From: Svornostia abyssi
GTDB taxonomy: Bacteria; Actinomycetota; Thermoleophilia; Solirubrobacterales; Solirubrobacteraceae
Assembly (NCBI GenBank): GCA_024666565.1
Contig: CP088295.1
Location: 4,712,001 to 4,776,000 of the forward strand
Direction of reading: 5' to 3'
DNA: 64,000 nucleotides
Shown in pieces: positions 48,658-58,636 of this stretch (position 1 is the first letter of the stretch; every line of letters starts with the position of its first letter). The notes beneath the pieces are model-generated. The model saw nothing but the letters and a program-made list of their open reading frames with translations. It was not told where the DNA came from and ran no database searches. The translations under genes and the position numbers were made by a program.

Positions 48658-49383
48658 TCACTCCCCGGGATACGCCACACTCGCCAACGCGAGCCCATGC
48701 GGCGCCGCCGTCGGTCCGGCGGCGCTGCGCGGGGCGCCCGTGAGCAGCGCGGTGAAGTCCTCGACCGACCGGTGCCCCGACGCGACCTGGAGCATCGTGC
48801 CGACCAGGACGCGATTCATGTGGCGCATGAAGGTGTCGGCCGTGATCCAGAACTCGAGCAGGTCGCCGTCCTCGCGCCACTCGGCGGAGAACACGTCGCG
48901 CTCGAACCGCACGTGCTCGGTCTGCGTCGGCGTGAACGCCGTGAAGTCGTGGGTGCCGGCCAACGCGGCGGCGCACGCGTGCAGCGCCTCGCGGTCGAGC
49001 GGCCGGAGCCACCACAGCGCGCGGTCGCGCATCCACACCGACCGCGCCCGGCGGTTGACGATCCGGTAGCAGTAGGTCCGCGAGATCGCGTCACCCCGCG
49101 CGTCGAACCCCGGCGCCGGACGGCTGTCGAGGACGGCGACGTCGTCGGGCAGCAGCGCGTTGAGGCGGACGGGATCGACCGCCTCGTGCGCGTAGGAGCA
49201 GACCTGCCCCCAGGCGTGCACGCCGCGGTCCGTCCGCCCGGCGACGGTGACGGGCACCGCGTCCTCCCGCAGGATCGTCGCGAGCGCTCGTTCGAGTTCG
49301 CCCTGGACCGTCCGATGCGCGGGCTGAACCGCCCAGCCGTTGAACGCCGCGCCGTCGTACTCGAGGAGGAGCCGGGAATGCAT
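48658..49383 (-). CDS. truA: tRNA pseudouridine synthase A (TruA)
   Basis: A 241-residue enzyme that converts U38-U40 in the tRNA anticodon stem to pseudouridine. The catalytic Asp is Asp52 in AGRTDRGVHA, with the family blocks LLLEYDGAAFNGWA at the N-terminus and FMRHMNRVLVGTM near the C-terminus. Start ATG 49383 fits the family N-terminus; the longer in-frame extension to 49482 adds unrelated Cys-rich residues. It lies downstream of rplQ as in many bacteria, but a hairpin stands between them. Confidence 0.95.
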   Translation of the reverse strand: MHSRLLLEYDGAAFNGWAVQPAHRTVQGELERALATILREDAVPVTVAGRTDRGVHAWGQVCSYAHEAVDPVRLNALLPDDVAVLDSRPAPGFDARGDAISRTYCYRIVNRRARSVWMRDRALWWLRPLDREALHACAAALAGTHDFTAFTPTQTEHVRFERDVFSAEWREDGDLLEFWITADTFMRHMNRVLVGTMLQVASGHRSVEDFTALLTGAPRSAAGPTAAPHGLALASVAYPGE

Positions 49384-49412
49384 GGCGCGTGCAGTCAAGC
49401 AGGAGAACGACA

Positions 49413-49436
49413 ACGGCCGCCCCGAGGGACGGCCGT
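49413..49436 (-). terminator. Hairpin terminator at the end of the alpha operon
   Basis: Stem ACGGCCG / CGGCCGT with an inner CCC/GGG pairing and a short loop, in the 126-base gap between rplQ and truA. On the minus strand it is followed by a T-rich stretch (TTGTCGTT). It probably stops or attenuates ribosomal transcription before truA. Confidence 0.6.
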
Positions 49437-49509
49437 CACAACAACAAACGCCGGGAGAAGGAGCGTCAGCGAGTTCTCCCAATGGAATCCAAGGCCGCAG
49501 GCCGCAGGA

Positions 49510-49863
49510 CTACACGAGCTCGATGAAGACCATCTCCGTCGAGTCGCTGCGGCGCGGGCCGAGCTTCAGGATCCTGGTGTAGCCACCCGGACGCTCGGCG
49601 TAACGCGGAGCGATCTCGTCGAACAGCTTGTGGACGGCGAACTTGTCCTGGCCAAGCGCGGACAGCGCCTGACGGCGGGCGTGCAGGTCGCCGCGCTTGG
49701 CGAGCGTGATGAGCTTCTCGACCTCGGGCTTGACGGCCTTGGCCTTCGCCTCGCTGGTCTGGATGCGCTCGTGCTCGATGACCTCCTTGCAGAGGTTGCG
49801 CAGCAGCGCCTTGCGGTGCGCGCTGTCGCGGCTGAGCTTGTGACGTGTCTTCTGGTGGCGCAT
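49510..49863 (-). CDS. rplQ: 50S ribosomal protein L17
   Basis: 117 residues, the normal bacterial length, with the conserved opening [20 protein letters not shown] and the core [21 protein letters not shown]17 sits near the peptide exit site of the large subunit. Its ATG overlaps the rpoA stop (TGATG), the standard alpha-operon coupling. It is the last gene of the ribosomal block before the hairpin and truA. Confidence 0.98.
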   Translation of the reverse strand: MRHQKTRHKLSRDSAHRKALLRNLCKEVIEHERIQTSEAKAKAVKPEVEKLITLAKRGDLHARRQALSALGQDKFAVHKLFDEIAPRYAERPGGYTRILKLGPRRSDSTEMVFIELV

Positions 49864-50843
49864 CAGTCGTCTCGGAGGTTCAGGCCGCGGGCGTGGAGCG
49901 TCTCGATGACCTCGTCGATCGACTTCTTGCCGAAGTTCGGGATCGCGTTGAGCTCGCCCTCGGACTTGCTGATGAGGTCGCCCACGGTCTGGATGCCCGC
50001 CCGCTTGAGGCAGTTGTAGGAACGCACGCCCAGCTCGAGCTCCTCGATGAGGATGTCGTGCATCGGGCCCGCCGCACCGGCCGCCGCGGCACCGCCGGCA
50101 GCGGCCGCGCCGTTCGCACCCTCGAGAGCGCCGGCCGGGCCGGCGCGGAGCTCCTCGATGCGGTCGGCGTCGGTGAAGATCGCCAGCTGCTGGATGAGGA
50201 TCTCGGCCGCCTCGCGCAGCGCGCTCTGCGGGTCGATCGACGAGTCGGTCTCGATGTCGAGCGTGAGCTTGTCGAAGTCCGTCTTCTGACCGACGCGGGC
50301 CTGCTCGACGGCGTAGGCGACGCGCTTGACCGGCGAGAAGATCGAGTCGATCGGGATGACGCCGATCGGCTGGTCCGGCGACTTGTTCTCCTCCGCCGGG
50401 CGGTAGCCGCGGCCACGGCCGATCGTCAGGTAGAGCTCGAGCTTCGTCTTCTTCTCGATCGTCGCGATGTGGACGTCCGGGTTGAGGATCTCGACGCCCG
50501 CGGGCAGGTCGATGTCCTTCGCGGTGATCTCACCCGGGCCCGTCACGACGAGCGGCGCCTCGATCTCGGTGGCGTCCGAGTGCATGCGGCAGACGATGCC
50601 CTTGAGGTTCAGGACGATGTCCGTGACGTCCTCGGTGACGCCCTTGATCGTGGAGAACTCGTGCGCGACACCCTCGATCCGGACGCTCGTGACCGCGGCG
50701 CCGGCCAGCGAGGAGAGCAGCACGCGGCGCAGGGAGTTCCCGAACGTGTAGCCGAAGCCACGGTCGAGGGGCTCGATGACGAACGAGCCGCGGTTCTCCT
50801 CGACGGTTTCGCTGGTGATCCGGGGGATCTGGAAGTCGAGCAT
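49863..50843 (-). CDS. rpoA: RNA polymerase alpha subunit
   Basis: 326 residues. The N-terminal dimerisation domain opens [20 protein letters not shown], with [20 protein letters not shown]. The C-terminal DNA/activator-contact domain carries [20 protein letters not shown] and FGKKSIDEV. The interdomain linker holds a nearly pure Ala/Gly stretch (GAAAAGGAAAAGAAG) of low complexity, longer than in E. coli. AGGA lies just upstream of ATG 50843. Alpha assembles the core enzyme and contacts upstream promoter DNA. Confidence 0.98.
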   Translation of the reverse strand: MLDFQIPRITSETVEENRGSFVIEPLDRGFGYTFGNSLRRVLLSSLAGAAVTSVRIEGVAHEFSTIKGVTEDVTDIVLNLKGIVCRMHSDATEIEAPLVVTGPGEITAKDIDLPAGVEILNPDVHIATIEKKTKLELYLTIGRGRGYRPAEENKSPDQPIGVIPIDSIFSPVKRVAYAVEQARVGQKTDFDKLTLDIETDSSIDPQSALREAAEILIQQLAIFTDADRIEELRAGPAGALEGANGAAAAGGAAAAGAAGPMHDILIEELELGVRSYNCLKRAGIQTVGDLISKSEGELNAIPNFGKKSIDEVIETLHARGLNLRDD

Positions 50844-50928
50844 CAAAGGTCCTGGTGTCGTGGGATTCGGGGGCGCTCTGGCGCGGAGGGCGGGAGCCGC
50901 GCCGGCGCTGCTTTGGGGGAAGCGGGTG

Positions 50929-51549
50929 CTACTTGGAGTACAGCTCGACGATGAGCTGCTCCTGAACCGGCGCGGCGATCTCGCGGCGATCCGGCTTGCG
51001 CAGCACCTTGGCGGTGAGCGCGTCGTGGTCGGCCTGCAGCCAGGCCGGGACCTGCGCGGTGAGCTCCGTGGCGTCACGGATGAGCGGCTCGGCGGGCGTG
51101 TTCGCCTTCACCGAGATGATGTCGCCCTCGCGCACCTGGTAGCTCGGGATGTCGACCCGGCGGCCGTTGACCTGCCAGTGGCCGTGCCGGATGAGCTGCC
51201 GGGACTGGCGGCGCGACGCGGCGAAGCCAAGGCGGACGAGCACGTTGTCCAGGCGGGACTCGAGCAGCGCGAGGAGGTTCTCACCCGTGATGCCCTCCTG
51301 GCGCGACGCCTTGTCGTAGTAGATGCGGAACTGCTTCTCCAGGACGCCGTAGTAGCGGCGGGCCTTCTGCTTCTCGCGCAGCTGCACGCGGTACTCGCTC
51401 TGCTTCTGGCGACCACGGCCGTGGTCGCCCGGCGGGTACGCGCGGCGCTCGACGCCGCACTTGTCGGTCAGGCAGCGCTCGCCCTTCAGGAAGAGCTTCT
51501 GGCCTTCGCGGCGGCACTGCTTGCAGGCGGGAGACGTGTTACGGGCCAT
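50929..51549 (-). CDS. rpsD: 30S ribosomal protein S4 (zinc-binding form)
   Basis: 206 residues. The N-terminus carries four Cys (CKQCRREGQ and CLTDKC), so this is the zinc-containing C+ type. The S4 RNA-binding domain is at about 95-160 ([20 protein letters not shown]). S4 nucleates small-subunit assembly and often represses its own operon. It lies 85 bases upstream of rpoA on the minus strand. Confidence 0.98.
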   Translation of the reverse strand: MARNTSPACKQCRREGQKLFLKGERCLTDKCGVERRAYPPGDHGRGRQKQSEYRVQLREKQKARRYYGVLEKQFRIYYDKASRQEGITGENLLALLESRLDNVLVRLGFAASRRQSRQLIRHGHWQVNGRRVDIPSYQVREGDIISVKANTPAEPLIRDATELTAQVPAWLQADHDALTAKVLRKPDRREIAAPVQEQLIVELYSK

Positions 51550-51559
51550 CAGTTCGGTC

Positions 51560-51955
51560 CTAGACGCGGCGCCGCTTGCGGGGGCGGCAGCCGTTGTGGG
51601 CTTGCGGGGTGACGTCCTTCACGCTGGTGACCTCGAGGCCCGCGGCCTGCAGGGAGCGGATCGCCGTCTCGCGGCCCGAACCCGGGCCCTTCACGAAGAC
51701 GTCGACCTTCTGGAGCCCCTGCTCGATGCCCTTGCGGGCGGCGGCGTCGGCGGTGACCTGCGCGGCGAAGGGCGTCGACTTGCGCGAGCCCTTGAAACCG
51801 GCGCCGCCGGCGGACTCCCACGCGATGACGTTCCCCTCGCGGTCGGTCAGCGAGACGATCGTGTTGTTGAAGCTGGTCTTGATGTGGGCCTGGCCGACCG
51901 GAATGTTCTTCTTCGGCTTGCGGCGGCCGCGCGACGGGCGCTTGGGAGCGGGCAT
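51560..51955 (-). CDS. rpsK: 30S ribosomal protein S11
   Basis: 131 residues with the basic opening [19 protein letters not shown], the family core [21 protein letters not shown] and the C-terminal [12 protein letters not shown]11 forms part of the platform near the mRNA E site. It is 10 bases upstream of rpsD and 16 downstream of rpsM, in the conserved order. Confidence 0.98.
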   Translation of the reverse strand: MPAPKRPSRGRRKPKKNIPVGQAHIKTSFNNTIVSLTDREGNVIAWESAGGAGFKGSRKSTPFAAQVTADAAARKGIEQGLQKVDVFVKGPGSGRETAIRSLQAAGLEVTSVKDVTPQAHNGCRPRKRRRV

Positions 51956-51971
51956 CTAGGTTCTCGGTTCC

Positions 51972-52352
51972 TTACTTCTTTCCGGCCTTCTTCTTGCCCG
52001 CGACGCTCATGCGCTTCGGACCCTTGCGCGTACGCGCGTTCGTCTTCGTCTTCTGCCCGCGGACGGGAAGACCGCGGCGGTGACGCAGACCGCGGTAGCT
52101 GCCGATCTCCATCAGGCGCTTGATGTTCTGCGAACGCTCGCGCCGCAGATCACCCTCGACGGTGAGCTCGTCGACGGCGTCGCGAAGCTTGGAGACTTCC
52201 TCTTCGGTGAGGTCGCGGACCTTGCGATCGGGCTCGACGCCGGTCTTCACGAGGATCTCGTTGGCCGTGGAGCGACCGATGCCGTAGATGTACGTCAGCC
52301 CGATCTCTGCGCGCTTGTTCAGCGGAATGTTGATGCCGGCGATACGTGCCAT
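51972..52352 (-). CDS. rpsM: 30S ribosomal protein S13
   Basis: 126 residues beginning [20 protein letters not shown], with [13 protein letters not shown] and the C-terminal [20 protein letters not shown] plus a lysine tail (KKKAGKK) that reaches the decoding-site tRNA. ATG 52352 is set by the invariant N-terminus. It begins 4 bases after rpmJ. Confidence 0.98.
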   Translation of the reverse strand: MARIAGINIPLNKRAEIGLTYIYGIGRSTANEILVKTGVEPDRKVRDLTEEEVSKLRDAVDELTVEGDLRRERSQNIKRLMEIGSYRGLRHRRGLPVRGQKTKTNARTRKGPKRMSVAGKKKAGKK

Positions 52353-52356
52353 TGCG

Positions 52357-52470
52357 CTACCCCTGCCGCTGCTTGTGACGGGGGTTGCTGCAGATGACCA
52401 GCACCGCGCCATGGCGGCGGATGATCTTGCACTTCTCGCACATCGGCTTGACCGACGGTCGTACCTTCAC
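52357..52470 (-). CDS. rpmJ: 50S ribosomal protein L36 (zinc-binding form)
   Basis: 37 residues starting with [23 protein letters not shown], then [13 protein letters not shown]. The Cys/Cys/Cys/His zinc site is intact. AAAGG lies 6 bases upstream. In most bacteria infA precedes rpmJ; here the next 151 bases hold no gene and a plus-strand gene lies beyond, so rpmJ appears to head its own transcription unit. Confidence 0.96.
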   Translation of the reverse strand: MKVRPSVKPMCEKCKIIRRHGAVLVICSNPRHKQRQG

Positions 52471-52540
52471 AGGGGCCTTTCGGAGAGGAGGGGAGGCAGC
52501 GCGCGCAGGACCGCAGGGTCCGCGACAAGCGCGACGAAGG

Positions 52541-52546
52541 AGCTTA
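52541..52546 (-). promoter_or_regulatory. Possible -10 element (TAAGCT) for the rpmJ-rplQ unit
   Basis: Extended-type TGC-TAAGCT on the minus strand, about 70 bases upstream of the rpmJ GTG. A separate promoter is expected because the opposing surface-protein gene separates map from rpmJ. The leader contains a GGACC-N4-GGTCC hairpin (52508-52521). No convincing -35 is seen. Confidence 0.4.
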
Positions 52547-52621
52547 GCACGGTCCGCGCGCAGATCCCCCGACATGCCGGACATTCGCTGACCCATCAAG
52601 TCATGAGGGCGAAAAGCCGAT

Positions 52622-54053
52622 ATGTATGAGGTCAGTATGTCGCTGCCGAGCCACATCGTGGCTCCCCTCATCGGCTGTGCGACGACCTGCGCCGCGGTGT
52701 TCGCCATGGGTTCTGTGGTCGGCCCCCTGCTGCAGGGTCCGCAGTCGACGGGGCGGAGCCTCTCCGCCGGGTCCGAGACCGTGACCCTTTCCCCCGCGAT
52801 GCGCGAGCGCGCGCCCCTCGTGCTGCCCGGTGTGAGCGCGGGTGACGACGCCTCTGCCACACCCACCTTCGTCGCGGCGACGGTCCCCGGCGTCGCCGTC
52901 CCCGCCGTCACGCTCCCGGGAGCGCGCCCGAGCCTCCCCGCTGCAGCCCCCGCGGGCGACGACGTCCGCGAGACCAGCGCCACCGGCCCCGGCGACGTGC
53001 TCGCGCGTGAGGACGACGGGCTTGCCGGCGGCGGCAGCGGCGTCGCCGCACGGCCCGGTGAGCCGCCGATCGGGCCCGCGCTCGGCGCGCCCGGAACGAC
53101 GGTCGTCGACCTCCCGACCGCGCCGGCGGCCCCTGAAGGCGCGCCCCGGCGCTTCACCCTGCGCGTCGTGGGCGTCGACCGCACGGCCGACCAGATCCGC
53201 GTGCGCGTCTCGATCGACCCCGGCCCGAACGCGCCGGCCTCGACCGTCACGATCGCACTGAAGCCGTCCGCCGCGAGCACGAAGGAGGGCCAGGCGGTGA
53301 AGGTGTCGCTCGACGTCGTGACCGGAGAGGCGGACAGCGACCCGAAGCTGCGGGTCCGCATCGCCGTCGTGGAGGACACGACCGGCGGCGAGACGACGCA
53401 CACCGAGGGAGGCGATTCAGGCTCGAGCAACGTGCTCGACATCTCGGTCCCCGTCACGCCGGGCGACGATGACGACGACGAGGAGACGCCCGCCGACCCG
53501 GGCCCCTCCGAGCCCGCGACGAGCGAACTGCTCCTCGACCTCGGCGGAACGACCTCGTCGGAGGGCAGCGCGGTCGCCCCCGCCGCGCCCGCCGAGGAGG
53601 GCACCGAGGCCCCCACCGTGACCGTCGAGGTCAGTGTCACGCCCGATCCCGAGCCGGTGCCTGAGCCCGCCCCGGCCCCGCCGGAGCCGGCGGCGACCGA
53701 GCCCCCGGCCGTGCCCGCGAGCGACACCCCCGAGGACGGCTCCGCGGCCGAGACCTCGACCGAGCCCGTCGCGTCGAGCGTCCCCGTGACCACAGATCCC
53801 GCACCCGAGCCCGTCGAGACGCCCGCTCCGCCTGCGGAGGCACCGCAGGACACGCAGCCGGCCGCGCCGGCACCGGCCCCGGAACCGGCCCCCGCGCCAG
53901 CGCCGGCCCCCCGAGCCGCCCGCGCCTGCTCCCGCGCCCGCGGCACCGCCGGCCGAGCCCGTCGCACCCGAGCCGCAGCCCGCCGAGCCCAGCGCCGCGC
54001 CACCGGCGCCGGTCACGCCGGTGCCGGACCCTGCCGCGCTCCCCGCGCCGTAG
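52622..54053 (+). CDS. Pro/Ala-rich secreted or anchored protein inserted in the ribosomal cluster, frameshifted
   Basis: It opens [18 protein letters not shown] (ATG 52622, or ATG 52637 with GAGG upstream) followed by a hydrophobic segment ([19 protein letters not shown]) that is a signal or anchor. One beta-rich domain follows ([20 protein letters not shown]). A long Pro/Ala/Glu-rich low-complexity region makes up the rest. The frame shifts at six C (53907-53912). With five C it stays in the Pro-rich frame and stops at 54053, 3 bases before the convergent map stop. As written it would run into map to 54109 with an unrelated Arg-rich tail. It probably encodes a wall-spanning protein of about 476 residues. 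Confidence 0.7.
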
Positions 54054-54056
54054 ACG

Positions 54057-54818
54057 CTACGCGTCGAGCTCGTACCAGGGTGTCAGCACCCTGGGCCCGT
54101 CGGCGGTGACCGCCACGGTGAACTCGAAGTGCGCGGCGAGCGAACCGTCCTGCGAGTAGATCGCCCAGTGGTCGTCGCCCATCCGGACCTGATGACGTCC
54201 CGCCGTGACCATCGGCTCGATCGCGAAGACCATGCCCTCCTCGAGGACCGGGCCCTTGCCGGGGTCGCCGTAGTTCGGGATCTGCGGGTCCTCGTGCATG
54301 TCCCGGCCGATGCCGTGACCGACGAGCGACCGGACGATCGACAGCCCCTCCGCCTCCACGTGCGCCTGCACCGCATGCGAGACGTCGCCGAGGCGGTTCC
54401 CCGGGCGGCATTGCTCGACGGCCTTGAACAGCGACTCCTTCGTCACGTCGAGCAGCTTCTGGGCGAGCGGGGTGATCGGCCCCACCGGATAGGTCTTGGC
54501 CGCATCGGCGACCCAGCCGTCCAGGATGACGCCGCAGTCGACGCTGATGACGTCGCCGCGCTCGAGCTCGTACGGGCCGGGGATCCCATGGACCACCATG
54601 GAGTTCGGTGACGTGCACAGCGAGCCCGGGAATCCCCGGTAGCCCTTGAACGCCGGGGTGGCGCCCTGCGACCGGATGAACTTCTCCGCGGCCTCATCGA
54701 GCTGCTCGGTCGTGACACCCGGGCGGATCTTGCTCTCGATGAGCTTGAGACAGCGGATGAGGATGTCCCCCGCTGCCGCCATCTTGTCGATCTCTTCGGG
54801 GGACTTCTTGACGATCAC
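54057..54818 (-). CDS. map: Methionine aminopeptidase, type I
   Basis: A 253-residue enzyme that removes N-terminal Met from new proteins. The two-metal ligands are visible: Asp in [11 protein letters not shown] and in DAAKTYPVG, His in [12 protein letters not shown], and the Glu residues in AIEPMVTAG and [11 protein letters not shown] 54818 overlaps the adk stop (GTGA) and gives the expected N-terminus [13 protein letters not shown]; the longer frame to 55034 is not homologous. The normal infA neighbour downstream is missing. Confidence 0.96.
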   Translation of the reverse strand: MIVKKSPEEIDKMAAAGDILIRCLKLIESKIRPGVTTEQLDEAAEKFIRSQGATPAFKGYRGFPGSLCTSPNSMVVHGIPGPYELERGDVISVDCGVILDGWVADAAKTYPVGPITPLAQKLLDVTKESLFKAVEQCRPGNRLGDVSHAVQAHVEAEGLSIVRSLVGHGIGRDMHEDPQIPNYGDPGKGPVLEEGMVFAIEPMVTAGRHQVRMGDDHWAIYSQDGSLAAHFEFTVAVTADGPRVLTPWYELDA

Positions 54819-55489
54819 AGCTCGTCTTCGAGGCGGAGCGTCGCGACCGTCGCCCGGATGTGGTCGTGGACCTCGGTCGGGTTGCGCGTGCCGTCGAAGC
54901 GGCGCAGCAGGTCGCGCTCGTCGTAGTAGCCGACGAGCGGCTCCGTCGTCGAGTGGTAGACCTCGAGGCGGTTCTTGATGGTCTCCGGCTTGTCGTCGTC
55001 GCGCTGGATGAGCCGCGAGCCGTCGACGTCGCACCGGTCCTCGTGCTTCGGCGGGTCGAACTCGACGTGGTAGACGCGGCCGGTCTTGACGCTCACCCGG
55101 CGACCGGAGAGGCGGCGGATGACCTCCTCGTCGGGCACGTCGACGAGGAGCACGGCGGTCAGCGCGCGGTCGAGGTCGGAGAGCGCCTGGTCGAGCGCCT
55201 CGGCCTGCGGGATCGTGCGCGGGAACCCGTCGAGCAGGAAGCCGTCGCGGGCATCGTCGCCCTGCACGCGCTCGAGGATGACCCCGATGATCACGTCGTC
55301 GGGGACGAGCTCACCCTTGTCCATGTACTCCTTGGCCTTGCGCCCGAGCTCCGTCCCCTCCTCCACCGCGGCACGCAGGATGTTCCCCGTGGCGAAGTAG
55401 GGCAGGTTGAAGTCTTCGGTCAGGCGCTCTGCCTGGGTGCCCTTGCCGGCGCCCGGCGGGCCGAGGAGGATGAGATTGAGTTCAGACAC
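54815..55489 (-). CDS. adk: Adenylate kinase
   Basis: A 224-residue nucleotide kinase (ATP + AMP to 2 ADP). P-loop [13 protein letters not shown]-binding [19 protein letters not shown] with the LDGFPR motif, and a LID region ([20 protein letters not shown]). Only one Cys (DRCDVDG) remains in the LID, so no zinc cluster. The GTG at 55489 gives [13 protein letters not shown], as in homologues. No good ribosome-binding site precedes it, and an ATG at 55546 is the alternative. Confidence 0.95.
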   Translation of the reverse strand: MSELNLILLGPPGAGKGTQAERLTEDFNLPYFATGNILRAAVEEGTELGRKAKEYMDKGELVPDDVIIGVILERVQGDDARDGFLLDGFPRTIPQAEALDQALSDLDRALTAVLLVDVPDEEVIRRLSGRRVSVKTGRVYHVEFDPPKHEDRCDVDGSRLIQRDDDKPETIKNRLEVYHSTTEPLVGYYDERDLLRRFDGTRNPTEVHDHIRATVATLRLEDEL

Positions 55490-55591
55490 AGTGGTGAGGG
55501 TGCGACCGGGGGTCGCGGCCTCTTGGCGGTGGAATCGGCCGGACATTAGACGACCAAGCGTTGCAGGTGCGTGGCGAGAGCGCCACCCGGG

Positions 55592-56863
55592 CTATTTCAG
55601 GAAACCCTCGTAGTTGCGCATCATGAGCTGCGCTTCGAGCTGCTTCATCGTGTCGAGCGCGACGCCGATGACGATGAGCAGCGACGTGCCGCCGAAGTAG
55701 AAGTTCGCGGCCGTCTGGTTGATGAGCAGCGTCGGCATCGCCGCGACCGCCGCGAGGTAGAGCGCGCCCGGGAACGTCAGGCGGGCGAGAATGCGGTCGA
55801 GGAACTCGGCGGTCGGCCGTCCCGGTCTGACGCCGGGGATGAAGCCGCCGTACTTCTTCAGGTTGTCCGCCTGGTCCACGGGATTGAACGTGACCGCGGT
55901 GTAGAAGTACGTGAAGAGGATGATGAAGACCGTCTCGCCGACGAGGTAGGCGGCGCCGCTCGGTGAGAAGAACGCCGCGAGGTCCTGACCCCACTGCGCC
56001 TGCGTGAGCTGCCCGATGGTCGGCGGGAAGGCCATGATCGACGCAGCGAAGATGACCGGGATGACGCCGGCCATGTTCACGCGCAGCGGCAGGTACGTCT
56101 GCCCGCCGCCCGTCATGCGCTTGCCGATGACCCGCTTGGCGTACTGGATCGGGATCCGGCGCTGGCCTTCCTGGACGAACACGATCGCCGCGATCACCGC
56201 GAGGCCGAGGAACGGCATCATCACCTTGAAGACCGGGTCCGGGCTCGTCCACCACGCCTGCACGCCGTTCGGCAGGCCGGAGACGATGGACGCGAAGATC
56301 ATCAGCGAGATGCCGTTGCCGATCCCGCGCTGCGTGATGAGCTCACCGAGCCACATGACGAGCACGCAGCCCGCCGTGAGGCACGTGACGATCACGAACA
56401 CCGTGAACGGGTTGAAGTCCTCGATCAGCGGCTGACCGGCGGACGCGGTGAACGACCGGAACAGGAAGACGTAGCCGATGGCCTGGCCGAACGCGAGTCC
56501 GACGGTGAGGTAGCGCGTGTACTGCGTGATCTTCTGCTGGCCGACCTCGCCCTCCTTCTGGAGCTTCTCCAGCGAGGGCACCACGACGGTCAGCAGCTGC
56601 AGGATGATCGACGCCGTGATGTAGGGCATGATCCCGAGCGCGAACAGGGCGATCCGGCTCAGGCCGCCGCCGCTGAACGTGTTCAGGAAGTTCAGGACGC
56701 CACCGCCGCCGAACTGCTCCTGGACGGACTCCACGGCCGCCGTGTTGACGCCCGGCACCGGGATGTGGGCACCGAGTCGGTAGAGCGCAAGCATGGCCGC
56801 CGTGAAGAGCAGCTTCTTGCGGATGTCCTTCACGGTGAAGGCGCTGAGGATCGTCGCGATCAT
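55592..56863 (-). CDS. secY: Preprotein translocase subunit SecY
   Basis: A 423-residue, ten-helix channel of the Sec translocon. The plug and TM2 region (GGGGVLNFLNTFSGGGLSRI), the LGIMPYITASII segment, and the C5-type loop GFIPGVRPGRPTAEF are all present. The end (QLMMRNYEGFLK) matches the family terminus. It lies downstream of rplO, separated by a strong hairpin, and upstream of adk and map in the standard spc order. Confidence 0.98.
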   Translation of the reverse strand: MIATILSAFTVKDIRKKLLFTAAMLALYRLGAHIPVPGVNTAAVESVQEQFGGGGVLNFLNTFSGGGLSRIALFALGIMPYITASIILQLLTVVVPSLEKLQKEGEVGQQKITQYTRYLTVGLAFGQAIGYVFLFRSFTASAGQPLIEDFNPFTVFVIVTCLTAGCVLVMWLGELITQRGIGNGISLMIFASIVSGLPNGVQAWWTSPDPVFKVMMPFLGLAVIAAIVFVQEGQRRIPIQYAKRVIGKRMTGGGQTYLPLRVNMAGVIPVIFAASIMAFPPTIGQLTQAQWGQDLAAFFSPSGAAYLVGETVFIILFTYFYTAVTFNPVDQADNLKKYGGFIPGVRPGRPTAEFLDRILARLTFPGALYLAAVAAMPTLLINQTAANFYFGGTSLLIVIGVALDTMKQLEAQLMMRNYEGFLK

Positions 56864-56931
56864 GGGGAAGTCGAAGGGTAACCGAGTGGCGCCGCGAGGC
56901 GCCGTGGGACAGGGACAGGTGAGACAAACGC

Positions 56932-56959
56932 GAGGACCCCGCTGGTAGACGGGGCCCTC
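56932..56959 (-). terminator. Hairpin between rplO and secY (terminator or attenuator)
   Basis: A 10-bp stem with one G-T pair (minus strand GAGGGCCCCG / CGGGGTCCTC, 8-base loop) starts 30 bases after the rplO stop and is followed by GCGTTTGT. It lies 96 bases before secY. It could partly terminate ribosomal transcription and lower secY-adk-map expression. Confidence 0.6.
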
Positions 56960-56989
56960 GGGAACGGCTACGACGTGATGCGGACGCTC

Positions 56990-57499
56990 CTACTCGACGA
57001 CGACGACGGTGCCACCGGCACCCTCGATCGCCTCACGGGCGCTCGCGCTGAACTTGTGTGCGTGAACCGTCAGCGGCTTCGTGATCTCGCCCTTGGCGAG
57101 GATCTTGATCGGGACGCCCTTGCGGGTACCCAGGCCGGCCGCGACGAGCGCCTCGACCGTGACCTCGGCCCCGGACTCGAAGCGCGCCTCGAGATCCTGC
57201 ACGTTCACCGGCTGGGTGTGCGTGCGGAACGGCTCGAACGGCATGGACATCTTCTTCGTCGGGCCACGCAGCTTGCGCATGCGCATGTGGATGGGCATCT
57301 GGCCACCCTCGAAGCGGGCGCGGTCCTTCGCGCCGGAGCGCGAGCCGTAGCCCTTCTGGCCGCGGCCGGACGTCTTGCCGAGCCCCGAGCCCTCGCCGCG
57401 GCCGACGCGCTTGCGCGGCTTGCGGCTGCCCGGAGCGGGCGCGAGCGTGTTCAGCCCGATACGGGGCTGCTCGTCGTCGTTCTTCTTCTCAGGACTCAT
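56990..57499 (-). CDS. rplO: 50S ribosomal protein L15
   Basis: 169 residues, longer than E. coli L15 (144) through an N-terminal polar extension ([19 protein letters not shown]). The family core LAPAPGSRKPRKRVGRGEGS, the Gly-rich GLGKTSGRGQKGYGSRSG, and the C-terminal VHAHKFSASAREAIEGAG follow. Its start overlaps the end of rpmD by 11 bases. L15 contacts 23S rRNA late in large-subunit assembly. Confidence 0.97.
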   Translation of the reverse strand: MSPEKKNDDEQPRIGLNTLAPAPGSRKPRKRVGRGEGSGLGKTSGRGQKGYGSRSGAKDRARFEGGQMPIHMRMRKLRGPTKKMSMPFEPFRTHTQPVNVQDLEARFESGAEVTVEALVAAGLGTRKGVPIKILAKGEITKPLTVHAHKFSASAREAIEGAGGTVVVVE

Positions 57500-57667
57500 C
57501 GTCGACCTTCACGAGATGGCGCACGCGGTGCAGGACGCCCCGCGACGCAGGCGTGTCGTTGACCTCGACCGTGTGGCCGATCTTGCGCAGCCCCAGCGTG
57601 CGCAGCGACTCGCGCTGCGCGTGGTTCGCGCCGTTCTTCGACTTGATCTGGGTGACCTTCAGCGCGC

Positions 57668-57671
<4 letters not shown>
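57489..57671 (-). CDS. rpmD: 50S ribosomal protein L30
   Basis: 60 residues: [20 protein letters not shown], then [20 protein letters not shown] and [12 protein letters not shown]. Typical bacterial short L30 between rpsE and rplO, overlapping the end of rpsE by 4 bases. Confidence 0.97.
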
Positions 57672-58282
<611 letters not shown>

Positions 58283-58286
<4 letters not shown>

Positions 58287-58636
58287 ACGGCGAGCCCTCC
58301 CTCGCGGACGCCTTCGGCGAAGGCCTTCACGCGCCCGTGGTACTGGTAGCCGCCACGGTCGAAGACCGCGCGCTCGATGCCGGCCGCCTTGGCCCGCTCG
58401 GCGAGCAGCTGGCCGCTCTTGCCGGCAGCATCGGCGGGCTTGAGGTCGCGCAGGTCGGCCTCGGTCCACTGGACCGACGCCAGCGTGCGGCCGGCCTCGT
58501 CGTCGATGAGCTGGGCGGAGATGCCCCGGTTGGACTTGAAGACGGAGATGCGGGGGCGCGCGGCGGTCCCGATGACCTTCGCGCGCACACGGCGGCGGCG
58601 CTTGAGGCGACGCGCCTGGGGGGTCTTGACGCTCAT
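58283..58636 (-). CDS. rplR: 50S ribosomal protein L18
   Basis: 117 residues with the basic N-terminus [20 protein letters not shown], the core [20 protein letters not shown] and the C-terminal [21 protein letters not shown]18 binds 5S rRNA in the central protuberance together with L5. ATGA overlaps on both sides (rplF and rpsE). Confidence 0.97.

Noticed and set aside
52471..52621. A hidden infA gene in the gap before rpmJ
   Set aside because: The gap is 151 bases, too short for IF-1 (about 72 codons), and no IF-1 motif is readable in any frame.
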